The notes under the pieces are model-generated. The model did not search any database. It had not been told where the DNA came from and saw only the letters and a program-made list of their open reading frames with translations. Positions 50,973-60,183 of a stretch of DNA of 64,000 nt are shown piece by piece; the stretch's first letter is position 1; every line of letters begins with the position of its first letter. The position numbers and the translations under genes were made by a program. This stretch comes from Bradyrhizobium sp. 170 (lineage in GTDB: Bacteria; Pseudomonadota; Alphaproteobacteria; Rhizobiales; Xanthobacteraceae), in contig NZ_CP064703.1 in assembly GCF_023101085.1 (NCBI RefSeq), positions 7,254,001 to 7,318,000 on the forward strand, read 5' to 3'.

Positions 50973-52652
50973 TTACTCCTTGGCGGCCCGTTGTTCGGCC
51001 GCACCGTTCCCGCTGCGACCGGCAAGGACGCGGGCGCGGCTCGCGGCACGGCCGCTTGGGACGTAGGCTTTGTCCGGCGCATCGGCCTCGAGCGCAGGAT
51101 CGTTGAGTGCCCTGCGATCACTGGGGGCGATCGGCAGCGGCTCGCCCGTCAGCGGATCCTTGTAGGCCGACAGCGCAAGCACGTAGTAGGAGAGCGCCCA
51201 GCGGTCCTCTTCCGACAACGGATCCCGGTAGGATGGCATGGGCGTGCCGCTCAAGCCGGTCGTCATAGTGCGGAAGATGTCCTCAACTGTAGGACCTGAC
51301 TTGAACTGGCCGGCGGTAAGGTCCGCGGGCGGGCTTGGAAAGCCCAGATCGTCCTTCAGGCCGGGAGCCTTTTCGCCATCACCCTTCCCGGTCTGACCAT
51401 GACACTCCCAACACTTTGCACTCTGCCACACATCCTTGGCGCGAATGAGCGTCTGCTCAGACGGAACAGGCGGCCGCCCGATGTACAGGGGCGCACCTGG
51501 CGGTTCTTCCTTGAAATAGGCATAGGGCTTTGCCGGGGCGGAACGGTCGACCGCCAGTTCATACTTGATGTACTGAATGACGGCGAGGCGATCGATTATA
51601 TGGAGCTCGTGCCAGGCCGGCATCGCCGTGCCCCGAACGCCGCGTGTAATGGTGCGCAGAAGGTCGCCGTCGGTTGGCAGCGGCTCCTTGGTCAGCCTGA
51701 ACTTGAAAACCGCCGCCGCGAAGTTCCTCGGCCGCTGCTTGTACATAAAGGTTGCAGCCGGTCCATTACCGTCGCCGCTCTCCCCGTGGCAGCCGAGGCA
51801 TCGCCGCTGATAGACCTCTTTGCCGTAGGCGATCCATTCGCTCGATCGTGGCACTGTAGCATCCGTAACGTCGAGCTTTTGCGGCTCAAACAGGTCCCGC
51901 CACTTGCCGCGATTCATGCCAAGTTTTTGGAGATAAGCGATGAGCCCCTGCAGCACCTCTGTCTCGACGGCGATGTTGACGGTGTCGCCGGCATATTCCT
52001 TGTTCGGTGTCCAAACGATCGGAGCCTTGCCGCGCGCCGCCATGGGCACAAATAGAAGTCCATCGGCGTTCGGCGTGAGCTTAATCTGCTCCTTGCTTTC
52101 AAATGCGAAGAGCTTCTCAGTAACGGGCGTTCGTTCCAGGCTGCGATTACCAGCTCCGTCATCGACAATCCTGACCGGTTCTGCGGGCGTGTCGAACAGT
52201 CCCCGAAAAGGCGCCATATTCGAATCCGGCGAGAGCATCCGGGGATTCCAGAAATGCGCGAGATGCCATTCGTCGCTGTACTTGAGCCCGACCCGCGTCA
52301 GATCCGGCCCGATACGCCGGGTGCCCCATAGGTGCGGCACGTCGAAGGCGTATTCGCCTGCTTCGGAGACCGGACCCCAACGGCGCGTCTCGCCGGTCAC
52401 CGGACGCACGTATTGCGAATGGCAATACCAACACCCCTCACGCAGATACACCTGGCGGCCGAGCTGCTGCAGCGGCGTATAATCGGTGGCCTCGGTCACT
52501 ACCCATTTGAGTTGGCCAAAATCGGTGCGGACCACGGTGGTCACATCGGTCGTCCGCGCCGTCGGCTCAATAAAGGGTAGGATGCCCTGGGTGACCACGG
52601 CGAGAAAGAAGAAGAAAACCCCGGCCACCAGAGCGACGAAGCGCGCACTCAT
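50973..52652 (-). CDS. ccoO: CcoO-type subunit fused to two cytochrome c domains (trihaem)
   Basis: A 559-residue protein with one N-terminal membrane anchor (residues 7-28). Haem 1 is CWYCH (residues 74-78) in a CcoO domain; the segments GETRRWGPVSEAGEYAFDVP, HLWGTRRIGPDLTRVGLKYSDEWH and FWNPRMLSPDSNM are typical of CcoO. Two further cytochrome c domains follow, with CLGCH (285-289) and CWECH (414-418) and candidate methionine ligands M344 and M472. Classical CcoO has one haem and about 200-250 residues; the rest corresponds to CcoP-type dihaem function. The ATG overlaps the CcoN stop. The C-terminal tail is alanine/arginine-rich. An apparent longer frame to 53234 lies inside ccoN. Confidence 0.88.
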   Translation of the reverse strand: MSARFVALVAGVFFFFLAVVTQGILPFIEPTARTTDVTTVVRTDFGQLKWVVTEATDYTPLQQLGRQVYLREGCWYCHSQYVRPVTGETRRWGPVSEAGEYAFDVPHLWGTRRIGPDLTRVGLKYSDEWHLAHFWNPRMLSPDSNMAPFRGLFDTPAEPVRIVDDGAGNRSLERTPVTEKLFAFESKEQIKLTPNADGLLFVPMAARGKAPIVWTPNKEYAGDTVNIAVETEVLQGLIAYLQKLGMNRGKWRDLFEPQKLDVTDATVPRSSEWIAYGKEVYQRRCLGCHGESGDGNGPAATFMYKQRPRNFAAAVFKFRLTKEPLPTDGDLLRTITRGVRGTAMPAWHELHIIDRLAVIQYIKYELAVDRSAPAKPYAYFKEEPPGAPLYIGRPPVPSEQTLIRAKDVWQSAKCWECHGQTGKGDGEKAPGLKDDLGFPSPPADLTAGQFKSGPTVEDIFRTMTTGLSGTPMPSYRDPLSEEDRWALSYYVLALSAYKDPLTGEPLPIAPSDRRALNDPALEADAPDKAYVPSGRAASRARVLAGRSGNGAAEQRAAKE

Positions 52653-54106
52653 TCGGCTGATCCTCCGGCGGGAATCGGGGCTGCACCTGGAGCCGGAATG
52701 GGCCCTCTTTCCTCGGCCGGTCGGCTGAGTGCGGTCATCATAAGATTGAAGACGAGCAGGGACATCCCGATGTCCATCGTGATACCGCTGAGCGTACGCA
52801 CCAGCCAATAGGCTTTCATCCGGACCACCGTGTCGAGCCACTCGGTGCCATTCATCCATTCGAAGCCTTGCTGCAGACCTCCGGCGGTCAGCACCAGACC
52901 CATGATCGTAATACCGACGGTGATCAGCCAGAATGACCAGTTGCCAAGGGTCCATGACCAAAGCTCGCGTTTGACCGCGCGCGGCCACACGTAAATCAGA
53001 CCGCCCATCGCCCAGACCACGAACGTGCCGAAAACGGTGAGGTGCGAGTGTGAGATGACGAAGTCGGTGAAATGGGTGGGCTGCTGGATCGAGCGCAACG
53101 CCTCGGTGGAGCCCTGGAAGCAACCGACCAGATACATCAGCGAGCCCATGATCAGGAACTTCGCGGGGAGATTCTTCCCAAATCCATCCCAACGCCCCTT
53201 CACGGTGCCGAAGAAGTTCACCAGCACGGTCCACACGGGAATTATCAGCAACATGGAGGTGATGATCGCGAGTGTCTCGGTCCAGTCGGCGATCGGGCTA
53301 TACAGATAATGGTGGATACCAACGAACGGATAGAACAGCGCGAGCGACCAGAAACCCACCAGCGATAGCTGGTGTGCGTAAAGCGGATTGCGCACAGCGA
53401 CCGGTAGGAAATAGTAGATGAGCACGTAGCCTGCGGGCGTGAGCCACAGTCCGACGATGTAGTGGATGTAGAGGCCATGGAATGCGGCGCTATTAATGCC
53501 CGGAATCGTGTAGGGAAGGATGAAGCTACCCAGCAAGAGATTCATCGTCGTCCACACGAAGGCCCCTATGAGATACCAGAGCGCCACATAGAGCGGCGCC
53601 TCAAGCCGTTGTGCGATGGTGAGGAGGAACTGTGCTGTCGTCGCCGCGATGACGATGAAGATGGGAATCTCGGCGAAGAGCGGGAGCTCGCCTGCCTCCA
53701 GGCCATGGTTCTGCGCAAAAGGCAGCGAGATGAGCCCCGCCGCCAAGCTGATGTTATATAGCCATGCTAGCGGTACGCCCCATTGTGCCCATGGCACCCG
53801 CACACCGCAGAGGCGCGGGACCAGATAGTGACATTCGCCAATGAAGAGGGCGGAAAAGGCGCCGAAGATGACGCCGTTGACATGGACGGGCCGCAGCCGG
53901 CCGAAGGTCAGCCCGAGATTATTGGTCCCAAGGTAATCCGGATAATTGAAGAGACCCGAGATCGCCACGCCGACCGATGGCATGACGAGGAGCCAGAACA
54001 TGCCCCAATAAAGCCAGGTTCGGACCACGCGCCAATCGACCAGATCATCCAAGTTGATGCCGCTGAACCTGCCGCGCAGTCTCTCTGCAGGAAACACCTC
54101 CGCCAT
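52649..54106 (-). CDS. ccoN: cbb3-type oxidase catalytic subunit, CcoN family
   Basis: A 485-residue haem-copper oxidase subunit with about twelve transmembrane helices. Candidate ligands are H75 (low-spin haem b), H215, H265 and H266 (CuB), H353 and H355 (haem b3 and b, in SHSHLTVFG). Y259, 44 residues after H215 and six before H265, fits the position of the cross-linked tyrosine in cbb3 enzymes. The HHYLYSPIADW segment is typical. It is overlapped by the following ccoO-like gene. Some loops differ from FixN, so it is a divergent cbb3 member. Confidence 0.9.
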   Translation of the reverse strand: MAEVFPAERLRGRFSGINLDDLVDWRVVRTWLYWGMFWLLVMPSVGVAISGLFNYPDYLGTNNLGLTFGRLRPVHVNGVIFGAFSALFIGECHYLVPRLCGVRVPWAQWGVPLAWLYNISLAAGLISLPFAQNHGLEAGELPLFAEIPIFIVIAATTAQFLLTIAQRLEAPLYVALWYLIGAFVWTTMNLLLGSFILPYTIPGINSAAFHGLYIHYIVGLWLTPAGYVLIYYFLPVAVRNPLYAHQLSLVGFWSLALFYPFVGIHHYLYSPIADWTETLAIITSMLLIIPVWTVLVNFFGTVKGRWDGFGKNLPAKFLIMGSLMYLVGCFQGSTEALRSIQQPTHFTDFVISHSHLTVFGTFVVWAMGGLIYVWPRAVKRELWSWTLGNWSFWLITVGITIMGLVLTAGGLQQGFEWMNGTEWLDTVVRMKAYWLVRTLSGITMDIGMSLLVFNLMMTALSRPAEERGPIPAPGAAPIPAGGSAE

Positions 54107-54215
54107 GGAGCATTCCCCCTTGCTTGTCTGTTAATGCGTTCTCTCCTGTTCCCGGATAGACGCAGCTTCGACAGCAATGACCCGCGCTAGAAGCCTCCGC
54201 TTCGCAGCATCGAAA

Positions 54216-54677
54216 TCAGAACTTGCCCGGGTTCAACACCGAGCCGCTCTGTGACCAGTAGATGTACGCCTCCAAAGCCTTCATCGCTTCCGAGTCATCG
54301 GCGATCTTTTCTCCCTGGTTGGGTTTCTCGATGCACCAATTGATCATGTCGCGCAGCGTCGCGAACTTGGCCATCTGCGCTTGGTACTTCGGGAACGTTG
54401 CGGGGTGGGTATCGGCCGTCATCGGATGGCACATGGCGCATGCCATTCCCGTTTTGGACAACACGACATCCATCGCCTGCTCGGTTGCAGCATCGCCGTG
54501 GAACAGCAGGTCGCCCTTGCGGACCTGCTCCATGAACACTTGCTGGTAGGAGTTCAGCAGCTGCGGCGTCACCGGATCCTTGTGCGCACCCGCAGGGCCG
54601 ACCAGGACGGCAAGCGCTACCGCCGGGGCAGCGCGGAACAGCATGAAACGGCATGTTATCGACGCGGTCATGCCCAT
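54216..54677 (-). CDS. Periplasmic monohaem cytochrome c
   Basis: A 153-residue protein with a signal peptide (residues 1-31, ending GPAGA) and one haem motif, CAMCH, near residue 79. The C-terminal segment MINWCIEKPNQGEKIADDSE and LEAYIYWSQSG resembles cytochrome domains of sulfur-oxidation proteins such as SoxA/SoxX; it contains one extra Cys. It lies between the phosphoesterase and ccoN genes and could deliver electrons to the oxidase. Confidence 0.82.
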   Translation of the reverse strand: MGMTASITCRFMLFRAAPAVALAVLVGPAGAHKDPVTPQLLNSYQQVFMEQVRKGDLLFHGDAATEQAMDVVLSKTGMACAMCHPMTADTHPATFPKYQAQMAKFATLRDMINWCIEKPNQGEKIADDSEAMKALEAYIYWSQSGSVLNPGKF

Positions 54678-54682
54678 TCCTC

Positions 54683-55813
54683 CTAATATGGCCAGATACT
54701 GTCAGCGATCCGGGGTCGCAAAACCTCGGGAATGCTCTTCGCATAGTCATCTGGAGACTGCGCGTACACCTGCTTGCGCCACATTACGTATTCGACGTCG
54801 ACTTTGTCCTGGGCGCTGACGTCGATCTTCTCCCAACCGACCCCGTCAAAGTGATCACCAGGATCGACCCGGATCATCGGCCTTGTAAGCTTCGGCACCC
54901 CCTCCGGCGCGTAAGGCCAAGGCCATGACGTTGCCAGCATGCCGATCGAGCGCATGGTGCCGATCTCGTTGTAGAGCACCTGATGCGTGTGACCGTGAAT
55001 GTTGGTGACTTTGGTGTAGGGCTTGAGCACCTCGTTCACCTCGCGCCAGTCGCGCACCCAGAAGTTCCACGGCGGATAGTACTCGTAGAGCGGATTGTGG
55101 CTGAAGATGACGACCGGCCGGTTCCGATCCCAATTGGCAAGCGTCTTCTGCAGCCAGTCGAGCTGATCGCGGCCGACGCCCGCCCACGGGCCAGCGACGG
55201 TGCCGTCGAGCGTCGCCATGTGACCCATGCGCTCCTCGGGACTCATCTTCTTCGCCGTCCAATAGTCCGGACCGCGGCTGACGGTGTCGAGCCCGACAAA
55301 GCGCACGCCCTTATGGTCGAACGTCCAGTTGGGCTGACCGAACAGTTCGCCCCACTTCTTGCCCATGTCGAGGTACCAATCGTGCTCGCCCGGAATGTAG
55401 ACCTTGCGGATGTTAACCTCTTTCAAGATCTCCACACCGAGCTCAAGTTCTTCGACCTTGCCAAGCTGGGCCAGGTCGCCGCCGAAAATCAGGAAGTCGG
55501 CCGGCGGACTCATCGCCTGCACCTCCTTGGCGGCACGCACCGTCTTCTCGACGAAGCGCGTATTGAGGGATTTCGGATAGAGATGGGTGTCGGAAATCCA
55601 GGCAAACTTGAATGGCGCCTCGGCCGCATAAGCAATATCGAGGGTGTTGAGCAGCGGCCACCAGGCGAAGGTCTCGGCTACAGTCGCGGCTCCGACCACA
55701 CATGATCTGTGCACGAAGGTGCGTCGGGTAATCCGCAGCGAGGGGTCAGGATGCACCCCGGGCTGTTGGAGCACCGTAGCTATTTCACGCCGGTCGCGCT
55801 CAAGCTCGGACAT
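54683..55813 (-). CDS. Tat-exported calcineurin-like metallophosphoesterase
   Basis: A 376-residue protein with a twin-arginine signal (LRITRRTFVHRSCVVGAATV) and a complete phosphoesterase site: WISDTHLYP, GGDLAQLG, PGEHDWY (GNH box variant), FSHNPLYEYY and HGHTH. It lies six bp ahead of the cytochrome gene in the oxidase cluster, an uncommon partner. Its substrate is unknown; the location suggests a role in periplasmic phosphate, cofactor or copper handling. Confidence 0.82.
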   Translation of the reverse strand: MSELERDRREIATVLQQPGVHPDPSLRITRRTFVHRSCVVGAATVAETFAWWPLLNTLDIAYAAEAPFKFAWISDTHLYPKSLNTRFVEKTVRAAKEVQAMSPPADFLIFGGDLAQLGKVEELELGVEILKEVNIRKVYIPGEHDWYLDMGKKWGELFGQPNWTFDHKGVRFVGLDTVSRGPDYWTAKKMSPEERMGHMATLDGTVAGPWAGVGRDQLDWLQKTLANWDRNRPVVIFSHNPLYEYYPPWNFWVRDWREVNEVLKPYTKVTNIHGHTHQVLYNEIGTMRSIGMLATSWPWPYAPEGVPKLTRPMIRVDPGDHFDGVGWEKIDVSAQDKVDVEYVMWRKQVYAQSPDDYAKSIPEVLRPRIADSIWPY

Positions 55814-55945
55814 GGGTTTCCTCCCTTGCGAAGGGTCGTTACAAGGCGTCGCTCCCCTCCGCGAGGCGACTCCGGCTCTTCACCTCGTCGCCAGATTTTC
55901 TTGTTTCTTCGGCTCGATTGTCGCCGGTCGAGCCGCAGAAGCCCG

Positions 55946-56707
55946 TCACTTCGCGCCGGAACCGCCTTGAACCTGCGAGGCGCCCTTCTTCAGTTCGATA
56001 TTCAGATCGCTCGCCTTCCCCGCCGCAACGGTCACCGTCTGCTCATTCGGGCCGGTGAAGGGTTGGTACGCCACCAGCTTGTAGGTTCCAGCCGGAACGT
56101 CGGAGATGGTGAATTTGCCGTCGGCGCCGGTGATGGCGTAGTAGGGATTGTCGACGACATAGATAAACGCTTCCATCCAGCCATGTGCGTCACAATCGAT
56201 GCGCACCTCGCCCGGCCGCGGCAACTCGACGGGAATTCGCTGACCCTGGTTGGGGAGAGCGAGGTTGAACACGGTGCGCTTGCCGTAATAGCCGTGCGTG
56301 TTGTGGAGCATCGGATCGCTATTGACGACGTCCAGCCCGCCCACGCGTATCACCTGAATATTGGGTTCGAATTTGCACTTCTTGTTGTCGATCTCCGGCT
56401 TCTTGGCTTGCTCCGGCCAGGCCTTTCCTTTCGCGATATCGGTCAGATAGACGACGGCGTTCTGCACGCTCTTGTCCGGCCCGACTTGAATGAGCGTCTC
56501 CTCGTAGGGACCGCCGCACACCTCGATGTCCTTGGTCGGAATGACCTTGCGGGTGCCGGGGGTTCCGTTGAACACGATCTTGCCGGTGATCGATCCGCCG
56601 CCCGCAACCGCGCCCGTTTCGTAGGCTAGCACCGGGAGCGGCGTTGCCACCGCCGCGACCATCGACGACGCCCCGATCAGCCACTTCATGGCTAAGCCAG
56701 TCATCAC
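55946..56707 (-). CDS. Secreted cupredoxin-like protein with carboxypeptidase-regulatory-like domain
   Basis: A 253-residue periplasmic protein with a signal peptide (residues 1-28). A beta-rich domain (SITGKIVFNGTPGTRKVIPT) is followed by a segment with blue-copper-like residues: DPMLHNTHGYYG and RIDCDAHGWMEAFIYV contain histidines and a Cys in a C-x2-H-x2-M arrangement reminiscent of a copper site. The C-terminal half reads as a carboxypeptidase-regulatory-like domain (FTISDVPAGTYKLVAYQPF). It may carry copper or electrons to the oxidase. Its start is close to the divergent SCO gene. Confidence 0.7.
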   Translation of the reverse strand: MMTGLAMKWLIGASSMVAAVATPLPVLAYETGAVAGGGSITGKIVFNGTPGTRKVIPTKDIEVCGGPYEETLIQVGPDKSVQNAVVYLTDIAKGKAWPEQAKKPEIDNKKCKFEPNIQVIRVGGLDVVNSDPMLHNTHGYYGKRTVFNLALPNQGQRIPVELPRPGEVRIDCDAHGWMEAFIYVVDNPYYAITGADGKFTISDVPAGTYKLVAYQPFTGPNEQTVTVAAGKASDLNIELKKGASQVQGGSGAK

Positions 56708-56911
56708 AGCTCTCTCTTGATCCTTGATGTCCGCAGGAAAATTCGTCGAGAGCTAACCGCCATTTGCAGGGACTAGGAAAATCAGAACTGCTTTGCGAGA
56801 CCTTAAGCAAAGCTTATGAACCTTGAGGGCAAAAATCGTCTAAGAAATACCCGCGGAAAACGGGAGGGAAGTTTGTGGCGGCTAAGCACCGCCGCCGCGT
56901 GGAGGCATTTG

Positions 56912-57532
56912 ATGCGTCGCCGTCCCACATTTTCGGTCCTCGGACGGGCAATCCCTTTCGGCATTGCTGTCGCGACCGCGTTGGTGTTGAGCCAACCGCT
57001 CGTGCGCGCAGCCAACTCGCCGGTGGCGATCGGCGGCCCGTTCACACTCACCTCACCTGACGGCACGCCGGTCACCGAGCAGACCTACCGCGGCAAATGG
57101 CTTCTGGTTTATTTCGGCTTCACCTCGTGCCCCGATAGCTGCCCAACGGCGCTCCTTGAGATTTCCGCTGCGCTCGAGACGCTCGGCCCCGACGCCGACA
57201 AGCTCCAACCGTTGTTCATCACCGTCGATCCGCAGCGCGATACGCCGACGGTCATGGGGAACTACACCCAGTCATTTGATTTGAGGATCGTCGGGCTCAC
57301 GGGCACGCCGCAGCAGATCGCTGCCGTTACCCAGGAGTACGGAGCTTATTTCGAACCTCGTAGGAGCGGGCCGCGTGCAGAGGACTACGTCATGGACCAC
57401 AGTACCTATCTCTACCTGATGGACGCCGATGGCAAATTTGTGCGCGGTCTTAACGCCGACACGCCAGGCGAGCGCATCGCTGAAGCGGTGCGCAGCGCGA
57501 TGGCAAAGGCTCGCGAGAATGCAAGTCATTAG
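56912..57532 (+). CDS. SCO family copper chaperone
   Basis: A 206-residue SCO1/SenC family protein. A signal/anchor segment (residues 10-28) is followed by a thioredoxin-fold domain with FGFTSCPDSCP, the copper-binding CxxxC, and a distal histidine in MDHSTYLYL. SCO proteins deliver copper to haem-copper oxidases and control thiol redox. I chose ATG 56912, which follows a GGAGG site; the longer frame from 56816 is not supported. It is divergent from the cupredoxin-like gene of the oxidase cluster. Confidence 0.9.
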   Translation: MRRRPTFSVLGRAIPFGIAVATALVLSQPLVRAANSPVAIGGPFTLTSPDGTPVTEQTYRGKWLLVYFGFTSCPDSCPTALLEISAALETLGPDADKLQPLFITVDPQRDTPTVMGNYTQSFDLRIVGLTGTPQQIAAVTQEYGAYFEPRRSGPRAEDYVMDHSTYLYLMDADGKFVRGLNADTPGERIAEAVRSAMAKARENASH

Positions 57533-57622
57533 GGACGATTAACGCAATGAGAGCGCGTCCTGACCAGGGCGTCGCACGAACATCTGAGACCGTCGCAACT
57601 GGAGAGGCTGTCATGAATTACG

Positions 57623-57832
57623 ATGGCTATTTCCTTCACGCCCTCGCGCGGTTATGGAGGGTTTACGGAAGGAGCGGACTCCGATCTCTCCGATGCCGAG
57701 CTGCGCGCAGCAGGACGCCACCGGTCCGCGCGGCAGTTGCCGACGTACGCGAAGCGGACCCGGAAGCAGCTTGTTTCCGGCGCCCAAAAGCGCCGCGCCG
57801 AGCGAACAAAACCAGCCGTTTTGTCGGAATAG
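57623..57832 (+). CDS. Small basic hypothetical protein
   Basis: A 69-residue frame whose second half (SDLSDAELRAAGRHRSARQL and KRTRKQLVSGAQKRRAERTK) looks like a real basic helical protein. The start is uncertain: the better ribosome binding site (GGAGAGG, 57601) belongs to the ATG at 57613 in another phase, which reads MNYDGYFLHALARLWR. A frameshift near 57655-57670 between the two phases is possible. Function unknown. Confidence 0.45.
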   Translation: MAISFTPSRGYGGFTEGADSDLSDAELRAAGRHRSARQLPTYAKRTRKQLVSGAQKRRAERTKPAVLSE

Positions 57833-57889
57833 CCGCCGATCGTTTGTCGGAATAGGCGCTTGGCTAGACTGCTAAGCTCTTGAAAGGCT

Positions 57890-57965
<76 letters not shown>

Positions 57966-58140
57966 GGATCTTGGTCCGGAAAGCCCTCGCAAGAGGGCGT
58001 CGTTTAGCAAAGCGACCCCGGGATGTCCAGCAAGCCGGAGCGAGTTTTCCCGGGCTTTGGCGGATCGCCCAAATGGCGAAAAGCCGCTGGATTTCAGCGG
58101 CTTCTGCCGGTGTCCGGGCCGGGCCCGGAGATCAGGCGGG

Positions 58141-58728
58141 TTAGAGCCGCTCGGGGTCGCCCCGGTTCGGCCCGTCATCCCGGTCATTCCGGTTGCGGTC
58201 GTAGCCGCGATGGCGGTCAAAATCGCGGTCCCCGCCCATTCCATGATCGTGGTGGCGCCAGCCTCCCCGGTCGCCGAACCGGCGGTCCATACGGGTCAGG
58301 ACGGCAAGCCGGCGCTTCTGGCCGTCATCGAGCGTCTTGTAGAGCGGGTCGGCCGCCTCCGCGATCTTCTTCATCGCCGCCGCCGTGGCCGCCATATTCT
58401 CGGCCCGGTCACGCAGGCGCGTCACCGGATCGTCCGGCTTCTGCTGGCTGGAATCGTCACGCGAGGAATTCATCCGCGCATTGGCGCGATCGATCCGCAG
58501 CTTGGCGAACTCCCTGACCGCGGCCTCGACCGGCGGCCACAGCTTTTCCTGGTCCGCCGTCAATTTGAGGCCGGCATGCACGGCCGCGATCCGGGCGTCG
58601 GCATAGGCCGCCCTGTCCTCCGGATTCATCCGCGAATGGCCGTAGCCCCAATGACGGTGCTGGGCATAGACGGCGGTCGAACCGGCGATGGCAAGAACCG
58701 CAACGGCTGCGATGGCGAACTTCCTCAT
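58141..58728 (-). CDS. Spy/CpxP family periplasmic protein (LTxxQ)
   Basis: A 195-residue protein with a signal peptide (residues 1-22, ending VYA). The LTADQ motif near residue 55 and a second helix pair (EAADPLYKTLDDGQKRRLAVL) fit the LTxxQ/Spy family of periplasmic chaperones. The C-terminal tail is rich in D, R, H and G (HHDHGMGGDRDFDRH), suggesting metal binding. No CpxAR-like two-component genes are nearby. Confidence 0.82.
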   Translation of the reverse strand: MRKFAIAAVAVLAIAGSTAVYAQHRHWGYGHSRMNPEDRAAYADARIAAVHAGLKLTADQEKLWPPVEAAVREFAKLRIDRANARMNSSRDDSSQQKPDDPVTRLRDRAENMAATAAAMKKIAEAADPLYKTLDDGQKRRLAVLTRMDRRFGDRGGWRHHDHGMGGDRDFDRHRGYDRNRNDRDDGPNRGDPERL

Positions 58729-58857
58729 GCGAACCTCCTGTGAAAGGTTGCCAGAAGATGGGCTCGCGCCAATCGGTAATCAACTTAACGATCGGAAAGT
58801 GAGGCCTCCCTTACCAAGATGTAATCTCGACCGAGCGACCTTTCGCCATGCAAGTCG

Positions 58858-60183
58858 CTACAGCATGCCGAGCGCACGCGGCAGCCACAGCGAAAGCTCC
58901 GGCACATAGGTGACGATGCCGAGGAAGATCAGCATGGTCAAAAGCCACGGCCACACCGCGATCGTCAGTTCGGTGATGCCCATCTTGGCGATGCCGGAGG
59001 CCACGTAGAGGTTCAGCCCGACCGGCGGATGGCACATGCCGACTTCCATGTTGACCACCATCAGGATGCCGAGATGCACCGGATGGATGCCGAGCTTGAC
59101 CGCGACCGGAAACAGGATCGGCGCCATGATCAGCACGATCGAGGACGGCTCCATCACATTGCCTGCGATCAGCAGCAGCAGGTTGACGATCAGGAGGAAG
59201 ATGATCCAGTCGACGCCGATCGAAGTGATCCAGGCCGCGATCTGCTGCGGAATGTTTTCATTCGCCATCAGGAACGAGAACAGCACCGCGTTGGTGATGA
59301 TGTAGAGGATCATTGCGCTCATATTGGCGGAGCCGAGCAGCACCTTCGGCACATCCCTCAGCGACATGTCGCGATAGACGAATACCGCGATGACGAAAGC
59401 GTAGACCGCGCTGATAGCGGCGGCTTCCGTCGGCGTGAACATGCCCGCATAGATGCCGCCGAGCACGATCAGGATCAGCAGCAATCCCCACATGCACTTG
59501 CGGAACGCCGTGAAACGTTCGGTCCAGCTCGCCTTCGGCAATCGTGGATAATCAAACTTGTACGCCCGATAGAAGGTCGTGACCCCCAGCAGCGTCGCCA
59601 GCATCAGGCCCGGGATGACACCCGCCATGAACATCTGACCGACAGACGCCGACGAGACGCGAACCCCGGCAGGATCGAGCGCGATGCTGCCGCCGGTCGC
59701 GACGCAATAGATCACCATCACGATCGAAGGCGGGATCAGGATGCCGAGCGCGCCCGAGGTGGTGATGACGCCGGCCCCGAAGCGCTTCGGGAATCCCTGC
59801 TTCACCATCGCCGGCAACATGATGGCGCCGATCGCGATCACGGTCGCCGGCGACGAGCCGGACACCGCGGCAAACAGCGCGCAGGCCATCACGCCGGCAA
59901 GCCCGAGGCCGCCGTACCAGTGCCCGACCATGGAGGTCGCGAAATTGATCATGCGGCGCGCGACGCCGCCATGGGTCAGGAAATTCCCGGCCAGGATGAA
60001 GAACGGGATCGCCATGATCTCGAAATTGTCGATGCCGGTGAAAAGCTTCAGCGCCACCGATTCGGTCGGCACGTTGGTCATGGTGAAGATGAAGGTCAAA
60101 ACCGTCATGCCGAGCGCGATCGAGATCGGCATGCCCGTCAGCATCAACGCGATCAGCAGGGTGAAAATGATCAGCGCGCTCAT
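58858..60183 (-). CDS. dctM: TRAP transporter large permease, DctM
   Basis: A 441-residue DctM-family protein with about twelve transmembrane segments. Features are LTGMPISIALGMTVLTF at the N-terminus, SGSSPATVIAIGAIMLPAM (near residue 110), the G-I-L-I-P-P-S segment and GMCHPPVGLNLYVASGIAK near residue 385. The start overlaps the DctQ stop by four bases. TRAP transporters import organic acids by sodium symport with DctP. The substrate is unknown. Confidence 0.92.
   Translation of the reverse strand: MSALIIFTLLIALMLTGMPISIALGMTVLTFIFTMTNVPTESVALKLFTGIDNFEIMAIPFFILAGNFLTHGGVARRMINFATSMVGHWYGGLGLAGVMACALFAAVSGSSPATVIAIGAIMLPAMVKQGFPKRFGAGVITTSGALGILIPPSIVMVIYCVATGGSIALDPAGVRVSSASVGQMFMAGVIPGLMLATLLGVTTFYRAYKFDYPRLPKASWTERFTAFRKCMWGLLLILIVLGGIYAGMFTPTEAAAISAVYAFVIAVFVYRDMSLRDVPKVLLGSANMSAMILYIITNAVLFSFLMANENIPQQIAAWITSIGVDWIIFLLIVNLLLLIAGNVMEPSSIVLIMAPILFPVAVKLGIHPVHLGILMVVNMEVGMCHPPVGLNLYVASGIAKMGITELTIAVWPWLLTMLIFLGIVTYVPELSLWLPRALGML

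Noticed and set aside
52653..53234. Long upstream extension of the ccoO-type frame
   Set aside because: It lies inside ccoN in another phase; the ATG overlapping the ccoN stop is the clear start.
57547..57855. Frame starting near 57547 with MNYDGYFLHALARL inside
   Set aside because: The first part resembles a haem-synthesis enzyme start only loosely; the second half turns arginine/proline-rich in this phase, while the neighbouring phase is more protein-like.
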